DNA of 64,000 nt from Antitrichia curtipendula (taxonomy: Eukaryota > Streptophyta > Bryopsida > Hypnales > Leucodontaceae), in contig OX579635.1 in NCBI GenBank assembly GCA_951230915.1, positions 15,128,001 to 15,192,000 on the forward strand. The letters run 5' to 3'. The translations under genes were made by a program, and so were the position numbers. Below the pieces are notes generated by a model that ran no database searches, was not told where the DNA came from, and saw only the letters and a list, made by a program, of their open reading frames with translations. Of this stretch, positions 1 through 10,290 are shown piece after piece (positions within the stretch are counted from its first letter, which is position 1; the number at the start of each line of letters is the position of its first letter).

Positions 1-288
1 CAGGCGGTCCACGTTGATGAAGAGGACCGGGACATTGTCGATGTCAAATTTTGGACATGGAGAGGTGTACCGTTGCACTTGAAGATCGCGAGACCTTTAG
101 CATGCGTTGTTTTGGACAGTGATCGAATCCACAGTAGGCCTGGAACAGCATGCGACCAACTTTTTTGCAGGGCAGGAAGAGATTTAGGAAAGAGTAGCCC
201 GATTAAAAACTTTGGATGCCAATTTTGGTGTAGGACTAGAAGCCGTTTAGGAAAGAGTAGCCGTCGATCAGGAACTTTGGATGCTTGA
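1..288 (+). other. Open frame running in from the window edge, unrecognised
   Basis: Frame 1 is open from the first base to a stop at 286-288 (about 95 codons), so it could be the 3' end of something that starts outside the window. I recognise no domain. The second half holds a 17-base word, TTTAGGAAAGAGTAGCC, twice (near 183 and 246, spacing 63), so part of this frame is an imperfect tandem duplication. It may be a chance open frame. Confidence 0.15.
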
Positions 289-1986
289 GACTCTTGTAAT
301 TGAACGTGCTTGTAATCGATCACCGATCTTCCGTATGCCGTTCTTGGACCATGATGTTCTGATCAGAGCCTGCTTGTTGTGAGTGTTTTAATCTCCCCCC
401 TTCAGAGGTAAAACGTGCACACGGATTCTAGCGGCATGAAAAGTAATTTCTAGGGGATGAAATTAAACGTAGTGTTCTTTGGCCTTCCAAGCAATGGACA
501 CTTTGTTATGTTGATTTTACCTAATTTAAATGCTTCAAAACACACTAATAGTTAAGAAATAAAGGTTGTTGAAGGTTGATTAAATGCGATTAAACTTCTA
601 GCTAACTAAAATTCTACCTAATGTAAATCAAAGAATACAATTTGCCCTTTTCGAAATGGTAAAGCAAGCTGGATTCTGATATTCCTAGCAAACGTTATGC
701 GTGGATGAAATCCGGCCCTAATTCTATCCTAAAAACTTCATCCGTCAACTAAAAATAGCAAAATAATGTGAAATAAATCTAAATTTCAGAGTTAAAAGGT
801 TGATTAAGTTAACTAATGGAATTTTGAGAAAAACCTAATTTTAACCTATTTTCGGAATTTTCATCCAAATTTAGGTCAAATCTTCATCCACACTTTTGTC
901 TTTTCAAATTAAAGTAATTTTAAAAGTAAAAGGTGGATTTGGAATCTTCAAAAGATTCTCTAAAAGATTATGGTTTCCAAAGATCTCCTAGTTGTTCCTT
1001 GAGAATATTCCTAATTGTTCTTTAATTAAGCCTAATTCTAAGTTATTATTCTAAATTTAGTGATTTTCTATAGTTTTATGGTTTTTTATGGGTAAAGTGA
1101 TAAATTACTTCTTATAATGGTAAAAAGTAAGAATTTTGGACTTCTAGGTAAAAACTTATGAATGAATGAAAATTCCCCTTAGTTGGATGGAATTCGGTTT
1201 CAAATAAGTTTTTTGTAGAATTTAAGGGATAAATTAGGGTTTAATCTCCCCAATTATTCTAATATTTCCTAGATTCTTAAATTATGTTAGATTTCTTTTG
1301 AAATTCCTTTGGATGAAATTACTATTTCGGTTTCCAAATTCACTCAAAGTTAATCTAATTATTACTTTCACGATTATAATTAAGTTTTTTAAGGTTTTCC
1401 AATGATTTTAAATTTTAACTTAGCTATCGGATTCCTAATTTTGTTAATTTTAGTTTTCTAATCTAATTTTTAAAGAATGAAAGCAAAAGAGAAAACAAAA
1501 GAAAAGTTTGGAAATTCATACCTCAGTATCGAGAATGTCGATCGTCCCATCATCGCAAAACACCATCATAATCGTCTCCTCGAAATTCTCCATTGCCTTT
1601 CATGTATTTGGAAGAAATCTTAGTATTATTGTTTCTAAACCTATCTAAAAAGTCCAAGTTTGTTAGTTTTGGCAATTTAAAACTAATCCTTTGATTTTAG
1701 GAAATTAATAACAAATTTAATTCATTTTTCCCAAGTTTTCAATGAATAGTAGTTTATTCAATTGCCAATTGTTTAATAGTTATTTTGTTAAATATTCCAA
1801 GATATTAGTTGGTGTTTGTTTGTATCTATTTGGCTTATTAGGCCTAATAAAACAAAACTCAAACAACAAAACAACAACTAATTTGTCTTTGGAATCCTAA
1901 TTAATAACTAAAATCAACCGAATGAATAGTAATCTAATAAAATAAGCTAAAATAATCAAAACAAATCTATCGATGAATAGTAAAAA
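289..1986. other. AT-rich non-coding stretch
   Basis: I see no credible coding frame, RNA gene or terminal repeat here. The composition is strongly AT with short scattered T and A runs. Confidence 0.5.
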
Positions 1987-2190
1987 GAATTTTGCAATCC
2001 AAACAATCTAACGTCAATAGTAAGATGCTAACAAAAAGAATAGAATAATCGAAACAATCCAAACTTCAATAGTAAGATTCTAACGAAAAGAATAGAATAA
2101 TCAAAACAATCCAAATTTCAATAGTAAGATACCAATGAAAAGAATAGAATAATCAAAACAATTCCAAAATTCAATAGTAAGATACTAACC
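1987..2190. repeat. 52-bp tandem repeat, about four copies
   Basis: The word TCAATAGTAAGAT recurs at 2014, 2066, 2118 and 2171, giving a period of 52, 52 and 53 bases. Between these the unit reads roughly 'aagaatagaataatcaaaac aatccaaa'. Copies differ at a few positions each. It is a short local minisatellite in AT-rich DNA with no coding frame. Confidence 0.85.
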
Positions 2191-2667
2191 TTAACTCCTT
2201 TATTCTTCGTCCTTCCTTGTTAACCTTCTTATGATCTCGCTTTCTTCCACTTCTTATGATGTTGTTGTTGTTTGAATTCTTGGCGATGGCGGAGAGAGAA
2301 TTTGAGAGGTTCAAGAACCGAGAGCGTTAGTTCAAATTCTCGGTGTTCAATTTTAGTTTTAAAAATCAAAGGTTGGGGTGGCGAGCAACGGCCTACCCTT
2401 CTTGTAATTGAAATTACAAGTTTTGTATGATCACTTAGATTTTATAAATTCAAGAGATGTTGTATGATATTGCTTACCGCAATGTTGTTTGAATAATCAG
2501 ACTTTGGACTCCAGTACTTGTTAGACTCTTTTCAGAATCTTTCCCAACTGAATGATCGTCCAGGCTTCACTTTCGAACTGGTTGTGCTGGTTGCACTCAC
2601 CTTCCGATACCCTCCTTACTCCAAGAACCGGCCGCTGGTACCCGTCCCCTTGTCTGAGAACCGCCCC

Positions 2668-2714
2668 AGTCGTTCCCGCAGTCGTTCCCGTAGTCGTTCC
2701 CGCAGTCGTTCCCC
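2668..2714. repeat. 12-bp minisatellite (AGTCGTTCCCGC), about four units
   Basis: AGTCGTTCCCGC is repeated about four times with one C-to-T change. Read on the plus strand it gives alternating Arg-Ser, which mimics an SR-protein tail. On the minus strand it gives a Leu-Arg-Glu-Arg pattern. Both are products of the repeat. Confidence 0.85.
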
Positions 2715-3117
2715 AGCTGCCTTGAACTGTATGGCCTTTAAACTGAAATTTAATAGACTGAAATTTTCAGAAATAATCCAATTAAGACTGAAAATTTTGG
2801 AAATTTCAGATATTGAATTTGTGACTATATGGATCAAATACTGAAAAAGAAAATAACACTAGATTAGGACTAAATAAAAGGCGAATTAATTCTCAAACTG
2901 AAATTACGAAACAACAATAATAATGAACTTTATGACTTCTTCAAAATAAAACTAGAATCTAGCAAATTAAAGGAAAAAACAAAGCAACAATTGTCAAATT
3001 AAAGGCAACAAAATGGCCACTTGGAGGCGAAAATACCTTCACCATGTGCCCATGCAAAAGAGAAATGAAACAACGACTTTTGGACTTTAAATAAGGTTCA
3101 AAAGAACCTTATTTTGA

Positions 3118-3560
3118 GATTCCAAGTCAACGCTTCGCCGTATGAGGTAAATCTGAGTTTTAAATGGCAAATCTTAACTTTCAAAAAGTCAAAGCTTCGC
3201 CGTGCGGGGGCAACCCCAGGTCAAATCGAACAATTTTAAGTTTCAAGTATCCGTTTCCAGGGTTCAAAAAGTCAAAGCTTCGCCGTGCGGGAGCAACCCC
3301 AGGACAAACGGAGCTTTTTAAGCCAATTTAAGTATTTCGAAAGTTAGATTCTAAAGGAGGTACACATGAAAGTGTTTAACCGAACATTAGAAACGAATCT
3401 TCCGAAATTTCAAGTCAAAGTCAATCAATTAACTGCTAAAGGAGGTACACATGAAAGTGTTTAACCGAACATTAGCAATTAAACCTCAAATTCCGTTATA
3501 CAACGAACTTTGAGTAGGAAATTAGTCTAAAATACTTTTGGCAAGGTCAAGCCTCGCCGC
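3118..3560. repeat. Degenerate direct repeats, spacing about 83-85 bp
   Basis: TCAAAAAGTCAAAGCTTCGC followed by CGTGCGGG occurs at 3181 and 3264, with weaker versions near 3125 and 3545. A separate 40-base word beginning CTAAAGGAGGTACACATGAA occurs at 3351 and 3436 with no difference I can see. The similar spacings (83 and 85) suggest one degenerate array. No reading frame runs through it. Confidence 0.8.
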
Positions 3561-6202
3561 TTTAAGTATTTAGTACCAAATGCGTTCACGTGCTACAATG
3601 GATTAGTATTCAAGTAATCTTAAGCAAAGAATCAAAGGTTTGGGGCTTTCAACCTCCAAATTCAAAAGAAAGCAATAGGTTTTGAAGGGACCCTCTAGTC
3701 CTTCAAAACACAAGAGAATTAGCGGAAAATGCAAAGAAATAGAAGGAATTAGCCAATTTTTGGCTTAAAGTGCTCCAACAACGTGTTGGTAGCACAACAG
3801 AGCAACAATAAGGAAATGGAAATAAGGTTTGGTCTGACAACGTGTCAGTACCAAAGAGAAAAGAAAATGAGAGTGAGGGTATAAGAATGAGGGTTACCGA
3901 CAACCTCAAGGGGAGGCCTTTTATACTCGAGCCAAGCCCTCCCCGGTAAGTTGTCGGTTAAAAAACGTTTAACTAACTACCTAACTAAATTCTAAACTAC
4001 TATGAGATATTTTGTATTTAATCTTTGTTTAATAGGAAGGAAGGTCCTCAAGCAAGTTCCTTGAAGGCTTTAATTAGCCTTGAAATCTTGCCTAAATCAA
4101 ATCCTTGATTGTCCCCAAAGATTTTATGAAAATAACCCTAATTAACTTAGATATTTTGCAAATTAATCCTAGGTCAATTCCAAATATTCTTAGTTTAATC
4201 TAAATTGGCTTTTAAAGGAAAGATTTGATATCTTAGCTAAATCCAATCTTCGATTTTCACCAAGATATTTTGTTAATTAACCTCGAATTACTACAAATTA
4301 CTCTAAAAAAGTCAAACTAAGAGCTGACCCTATCTATCTTTTAGGGAAAAACTCCAATTTGAAAACCGATTGCGCCATCGCGTTCAGAAGACCCCAATTA
4401 GTCTAGAGGACCCCCTACCCCCTTCTTCCAGGCTGTAAATATTTGTAAAAACCACTAACGGTAATTCTAGAGAAAAGTCAAAATCCCAACTAATGGAATG
4501 TGAGTTTCCCGAGAAAACTAATTGGCTAGGGTTGCTTGGAAGGTTCGTGATAGTAAGAAAACATTCCTTGTTTGCGACATTCGAACACCGCTAGCTCCTG
4601 GCTCGCCGGTCAACTCGCCGTCGTGTTGTAAATTCTTGTTAAATTTGATGTTGATGCCGATTCGGATACTTCTGACTATCAGAAAGTCTTCAAACTTGAC
4701 AGGTCGCTCATTTAATACATAAAACTCTAATCTAATTTTTAGTGAGATTTTACCGCACTCTGGGTAATTTCTAAGAAATTACCATCAGTTTCAAAGGTGG
4801 TTGACTTTCCATGGAGTCATCGTGGAGTTTTGTAAAATCCCGAAACTTTTTGGGCAATCTTTTGGGAAGTGTCCAAAGGCCAAGGGCAAAACCAAACCTC
4901 CAATAAGGATGCTAATTTTAGCAATTCCTTAATAATTTCCGCCCGGGGGGAAATTATTCTGGTACCGGGGTTGTTGTGGATGATTAGCTCCGCTGTTGAT
5001 CTCTTGGCATGCTTTTATCCTAAAAGCACCTTTCTGTAAGCTCCAATCACCTCGCCTTTCTTCTACTTTGCATTCTGATTCATATTCTTCAACATTTATA
5101 GGTCTTCATGTAACTAATCCATATTCTACATGAATTGGATCGAGATACTTCTAAACCTTGATATAGACTCTTGCACTTTAGCCAGGATGTCACATGTATT
5201 CACATGTTAAGTGTTACATGAACAAGACACTAGAACTGGCTAACTCTCACTTCATCACATCTCTCTAATACGTTAATACGGACTCTAAGACACTGAACTT
5301 AAGACATAAACATAGAAAAGCATGTGTATTTTGTGCTTTCTATGAATTAGAAAGGTTCCTCACTAATCTGGTAGGGACTTCTACCAAACTCCTCTCAACT
5401 ACTAATTCATGCTATTTTGCGTGAATTAACACTAAAAACTAACAGTAAATTGCAAAAAATAAATCCAGAGCTTCAAGTGCTAACTTGAGGGCTCACACTT
5501 GTTCTGTTATTGTGATCGGAGTGTGATTGTTGTGTTAGTTGTTTTTGTGAGTGAATTGTGGTTCCCAGTTGTAGTCGCCTAGGTACGTGCATGTGTTCAT
5601 GCGTCGTTGCTCACGTAAACACTGGACTTGGAAGTCGTTTGCAACTGTTGCCTACCCAACCCGGAGTCCCACGTGTCAGTTCCTAGCAGGTTGAGTGAAC
5701 CTCCTCAGCCGGTTCATCTTGCCTCCACCTTGTAAAATGCTGGTCACTTCGGTGCCTCGCATCACGTCGTTCTTGCTCCGATGGTGTTGAGAATTGGTGG
5801 GGGTATTCTTATGTAGCACATCTGCAGCCCCCCAATTTTTCACGTTGTCAGTCGCATCCCTCCGATGGCCACCCCTCCCGAAAGTGCACCCAGCCATGAA
5901 ATTTCACCCCTGGCGGAGGAACTTATCCGCTTTTGATTGTTATAATGTGAAGATCGGAACGGTGAAATCATTCGAGAATAGGCTCAGTCACTACGCAAAT
6001 GAAGTACCTACTTGTTTCAACGGTGAAGTGGGCACCAACCAAGCACAGGTTCCGTCGCACATTGTTCTATAAGGCTGACTCCTAAACCGCAGAGACAACG
6101 CTGAAAAGGGCGGGGCATTGAGGGATTAAGGGGAGCTTAGCATAGGTATACTTGCAGAACTCTGTCGCAAGCGTTCCTGCAAAACCTGAAATTAATGAAC
6201 TA

Positions 6203-6590
6203 AGGTAACAGGTCCAGAAATTGCCCACCTAAAAGCTGAAACTGAATTTTTGGGGAGGCAAAGCTTCTTGAAATAATTTTCAGTAAATTTTACTTGAAAG
6301 ACAAGTGGAATTGGCATCTAATCTAAGTCGTTTCATATTTTTTGAAACTTTGTGGAATTAGTTATAAAATTTAGTTAAAACGTTTCATGTTTTAATTAGT
6401 TATAAAATTTTGAAGTTGAAAAGGCATAGGGGTTCTAAAATCGTCCACCTCCTAAAATGTACAGTTTTTGTACATTGCTGAAGGCCATGAAAAAGAAACA
6501 TGTACACATAATGTACATTTGAGGATACATTTGAGGACGTGGACGGTTTTAGAGCCTGTGCAATTTCAGAGCCTGTTATGTTACTGAAAC
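6203..6590 (+). repeat. Family B interspersed repeat, copy 1
   Basis: This stretch matches the reverse complement of 56,024-56,345 over most of its length, and a shorter part matches 45,165-45,367. The shared order is: an AAGCTGAAACTGAATTTT-like start, an AAAGACAAGTGGA block, a TGTGGAATTAGTTATAAAAT block, and a region where TGTACATT words face each other. This copy has a private internal duplication of TAGTTATAAAATTT near 6358-6410. No coding frame; probably a non-autonomous element. Confidence 0.75.
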
Positions 6591-6658
6591 TGCAGATGTA
6601 CAGTCGAACTTTGGGATCATCTAGTGACTGATTGATTGATTTGCATGATTTCCATTAA

Positions 6659-8459
6659 ATGGCGCCCATGAGTGCACTGCAGCACGTGAGTGAAGAATGC
6701 GCCATCGACCATTTGCATCGAGCGATGTGGGCGATGTCGGGACGACGAACGAGCCTTTGCTCAGGAGGAGACTTAATTCTGCCCCATTGCACGACGGAGC
6801 ATCTGGAGTTCATCGAAGCTGAGACGGACAAGAATGTATGTCAATGTGCTTCATTTGAAGTTGAATTTTATAGGCAGTTGAGTATATTGAATTAACATGT
6901 TAAAATTACCACACTTGCTAGCTATAAAAAGTGACTTTCATTACTTTTTAAATGTTTAGAAAGGAAGAATCATGGTTTCAACCGAACTACTGTATCGTTG
7001 GTCGTCTAGATTAAGCTTGTTCTTCGTTTAATCAGTTTTCTTTTGGTTGGTGAGTTGCAGGGATGAGCTATGGCGGGAACATTGTGACCGACGATTTGGA
7101 GAGGACCGTGCTAATGTCGTTCAGGAGCAGATGGTCAAAGGTGGTCGGGGAGGTACAAACGGAGGAGATTATTCAAGGTGCACAAAGCGTTCTGCCATGT
7201 TTCAATTTCCATGTGAGAGACTGTTGGACTCTCATTGCATTCACTGATCGACTTCACAAATTAATCCACTGCAGACACTTGATTTTGTAGATCAGAATCA
7301 GGTTTAGTTTGTAAATATTGATGTTGAATGAATGGCATTGTCGATCAGGCCAAAATGTGGGAGCAAAAGGAATTGCAAACCGAGGGTGTTGATCGTCTGA
7401 AAGAGCTCTTCCAACCGCAAAACGCAAGAAAGAGCTACCTGTTGAATTAATTAACCCTAAACCACTACACTTGTGCTAGCTAGGAAATCAATCAGTCAGT
7501 AGTATATATTTGTACAAAGTAGATTCAATTCACAGCTTACATCATTAGTACCTAAGAGAGATGGAATAGTATCAAAGTATCTTGTTCAGACATTATTGAT
7601 TTGAAATTTGTGTGCTAACTTTCATGGGCAACAGAAAAAAAGACAATAAGGAAAATACAAGTCAGAGACAAGATCCTCCCTGAAAGTCGCAAGCGGGCCA
7701 AGACGACCACCAATGTTCCAATCCTTGCAGGTGATATTCCATTCATGTATCAAGTTCATGATTCATTCTTGTTGATGCAAATACTTGTAACCCATTTATG
7801 TTAAGCTATCTTCCACGGAGCTCTGTTGAGAGAGTAAAGCATTGTTATCTATTGTCTCCTAAATATCTCTACCTAGTTCATCTCTCCAATAGATCTCCTT
7901 CAATTTTCTTATTCCTCAAGTTGTTCATGCGTATGCACAAGGGGCTTATATTGTGCTTCTTGTGAGTTCCCTGTGGAGAAAAGAAGAAGAATTTCCCGTG
8001 TTCTCGTTGTTCCAAAGGCACACTGGGAATTTTTCTCACATTGGGAAAAGTGAGACACACCGGAAAACTACATTATTACACCAGGAATTCAATATACTAT
8101 CACACTGTTAGCAGGGAAAACTACACTACTACATCGAAAAATTGAGGAGTGCCAAAGGACCTCATAGGTAAGTCACAGGTAAACTTGCACACTTTTCTGG
8201 TATGTCCCACTCTTCCCGATGTGTTTCCCACATGGAAACCTATATGAGTTTCATATGATCCTTGTTAGCATCTGCAAGACTTGGACAATCAAGTTCAAAG
8301 AAACTTGCAAGTGTGAAGGTGCCACCACTTGAAGCAGGCATGACCAACAAAGTGAAGAGAAGTAAAGAAGTCGAGGAAGAGAAGAAACTTATCCAAAAGG
8401 GCGAGCCTGAGCAGGGCCAGTTGTGGAGGAAGTCCGTGAAAGACTTTAACATTATGTGA
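6659..8459 (+). CDS. Elongin-A-like gene (RNA polymerase II elongation factor SIII subunit A), probably disrupted
   Basis: Elongin A is a nuclear transcription elongation factor that also acts in a ubiquitin-ligase complex. Five coding blocks follow the order of plant Elongin-A proteins. Block 1 (6659-6835, ATG start, GTATGT donor) contains LILPHCTTEHLEFIEAE. Block 2 (7061-7152) contains DELWREHCDRRFGEDR, the conserved Leu-Trp...Phe core. Block 3 (7349-7440) contains EGVDRLKELFQPQNARKSY. Block 4 (7651-7730) is the basic KIQVRDKILPESRKRAK. Block 5 (8269-8459) is lysine-rich. Junctions 3-4 and 4-5 keep phase. Junction 1-2 does not (block 1 ends in phase 0; block 2 needs two carried bases). Inside block 2 the frame that fits block 3 is shifted one base from the DELW frame. 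A skipped microexon near 6960-7001, an assembly error, or pseudogenisation are all possible. Block 5 may instead splice at a GTGAGT (8456) to an exon at 8641-8701. The family call comes from recalled similarity. Confidence 0.65.
8028..8232. repeat. Inverted-repeat element in an intron of the Elongin-A-like gene
   Basis: The arm around 8028-8067 (ATTGGGAAAAGTGAGACACA then CCGG) pairs imperfectly with 8194-8232 (TGGTATGTCCCACTCTTCCC). The two arms enclose about 125 bases. The layout resembles a small MITE in the intron between 7731 and 8268. I could not identify a target duplication. Confidence 0.5.
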
Positions 8460-8697
8460 GTAACGTAAATGAAATCAAGACAATACTTAGTGTTATTTTC
8501 TTTATGATGTTTGTGATGATGATATAGGCTATATGATGGAATATACGTTATATGTATGTATGTGAGTGATATATTTTGAGTACAATGTATAGTACTCATT
8601 GTGGGTAACACACTGACATATTGATCTATTTGACTGCCAGGAAGTTGCTGTTGAGTCTAGCTCCCCTGCCATGGAGACCCAGAAAAGAAGAGAGTGC

Positions 8698-9650
8698 TTA
8701 ACCCCTAAAGGACCAAACATTGTTTTTTGACAACATAGCGTTTTTGGGCAGCTCACCACAAATGGAATTTTTATTTTTTTTCTTTGAAATTTTCACACAA
8801 GATGTGCCCGAGGAGTAGCTTTAGGGCCCAACAATTTTCATAACTTTTGACCACATGGTTAAAAAGTTATGGTATGATATGTAGTTTTCATTGTTCGGCG
8901 GGCAGCCCGGGCAGCAAAAAAAACTTCTTTAAAAATCATTTTTTAGAGAAACAAAAATTTGAAATTGGTTCTCTAGATTTATGTGCACAAGGAAAGCTTT
9001 GAATCATTCCACTTTGATTTATGAGATGAAAGTTATGAGGAATTTTAGTTGCGGGTAGTTTGCGGGTAGTTATGAAATCTCTACTCTAAAATAAACTTTG
9101 AAGTCCTTTATTTAACTCAATTTTCAATATTTTTGGAAAAAAATATAAACACAAGGTGTAGATTGTTTATTACAACATTACAATCTTTTGGATTGGCATT
9201 TTTCAATTCCATAATTAAATCCTTAACAATTTAGTGTTTTGAATCATTTTCTACTTCTTTCTACTTACTATTTTTTTCCTATATGTTGTACATTTCCAAA
9301 TGATCTGAAATTTTTCAAGCATGTAGCTAACTTGCTTTGAAGAATGAATCCAAAGAGTTACCACCATTTTGGACATTTTTTCATACAAATGTGACCATGT
9401 GAAGTGCAGCTGCCCGGTTTTTCGCAGGGACAAAAAAAGGGACTTTGTCACTTCAGATGCTAATATCTTGCAATCTACACGGTGGAAATTTCTGAAATTT
9501 TTTCCACATCTTCTCAAACTAGTTTACTACAAGATCCTATGGTCACATGTGTCCAAAAATGTTTTTTTTCGAAAATTTCGTACTTGTACTAGAAATAGCA
9601 GTTTGGGAGCCTTTTTTGTGGAAACATAGTCAAAAACCTTTGGGGGTTAA
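8698..9650 (+). mobile_element. Family A element, copy A1 (non-autonomous, TTAA-bounded)
   Basis: It begins TTAACCCCTAAAGGACC and ends CCTTTGGGGGTTAA, about 950 bases in all. The interior matches copies at 22.7 and 38.5 kb, including the motif GGGCAGCCCGGGCAGC and the phrases 'gaatcattcca' and 'tttctacttactatttttt'. It encodes nothing recognisable. It starts directly after the last possible exon of the Elongin-A-like gene, and its TTAA supplies the TAA stop (8699-8701) of one possible reading of that exon. Confidence 0.8.
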
Positions 9651-9739
9651 ATGAATATGATAAATAAATACAGCAGCACTTAGGGACCTAGACCTGCAAA
9701 TTCTAAATGCTAGGTAAGACGTTCTTGAGAAAAAAATAA

Positions 9740-10290
9740 GCGTATTGTGTTGGGGGTAGGCAGTGACTACCTCTTTTGGGTGCATTGGCATTGTGACAAA
9801 AGTGTCACAATGCACCCAAAATCCAATTTTTTTATTAATTCTCCGGTAAGGTGGTAATCCCCCAGAATTTTTTGAAATTAATTTTAAAATTATAAAATAT
9901 TCAAACCCTCCCCCTTCCCCCTGCCCTCTTGTAATTTTCAGAAAGGAATGCAATTGACAAACAATATAGGATAAACAACATCCCGCATCTTGTATCCGTA
10001 CCCATATCCGTACCTATATTCATATCTAGTATTGTACCATATCCGTATCCATATTCACATTCAATATTTATTGTGTATTTGTATACAATATTATATCTGT
10101 ATCCAGTATTCATTTTGGTATCTGTATCCGTATTGATGTTTGGACGACTCAAATTAAATCTCACAAAATCAACGGCTTGTGATTTTCTAAGAAATCAACT
10201 GCGATTTCAAAAATAAACATTTTTTAAAAACAAACAATCAACGGCCTTTAAGTTTTTTGAGAAAGAGGTGTGTGTGTGCAACTAATACAA
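9740..10290 (+). repeat. Family D repeat, copy 1, with TATCCGTA-like array
   Basis: It matches 40,480-40,990 in inverted orientation. Common parts in order are: a stem-loop with GCATTGTGAC facing GTCACAATGC (9788-9814), a CTCCGGTAAG block, a pyrimidine-rich CCCTCCCCC block, a stretch of variable words like TATCCGTACCCATATCC (about 9985-10135), and AAAATCAACGGC. No coding capacity seen. It follows A1 at a distance of about 90 bases. Confidence 0.75.

Larger units (their letters stand above)
2191..6200. other. Intergenic stretch with local repeats, no gene seen
   Basis: Apart from the tandem repeats listed separately at 2668-2714 and 3118-3560, I find no supported gene. Short open frames at 4522-4722 and 5676-6072 have no recognisable domain and no convincing splice context. 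The part from about 5.5 to 6.1 kb is less AT-rich than its surroundings, so an unrecognised exon or an old retroelement remnant there cannot be excluded. Confidence 0.4.

Noticed and set aside
2518..2844. Open frame with an Arg-Ser repeat, like an SR splicing factor
   Set aside because: The RS run is wholly explained by a 12-base minisatellite at 2668-2714, and no RRM or other domain accompanies it.
1..6100. An LTR retrotransposon
   Set aside because: No paired long terminal repeats, primer-binding site or integrase/RT motif was found; only local repeats are visible.
9251..9953. Several frames of 86-107 residues in the 9.2-10 kb region
   Set aside because: They lie in the A1 and D1 repeats, are not conserved between copies and have no protein similarity that I know.
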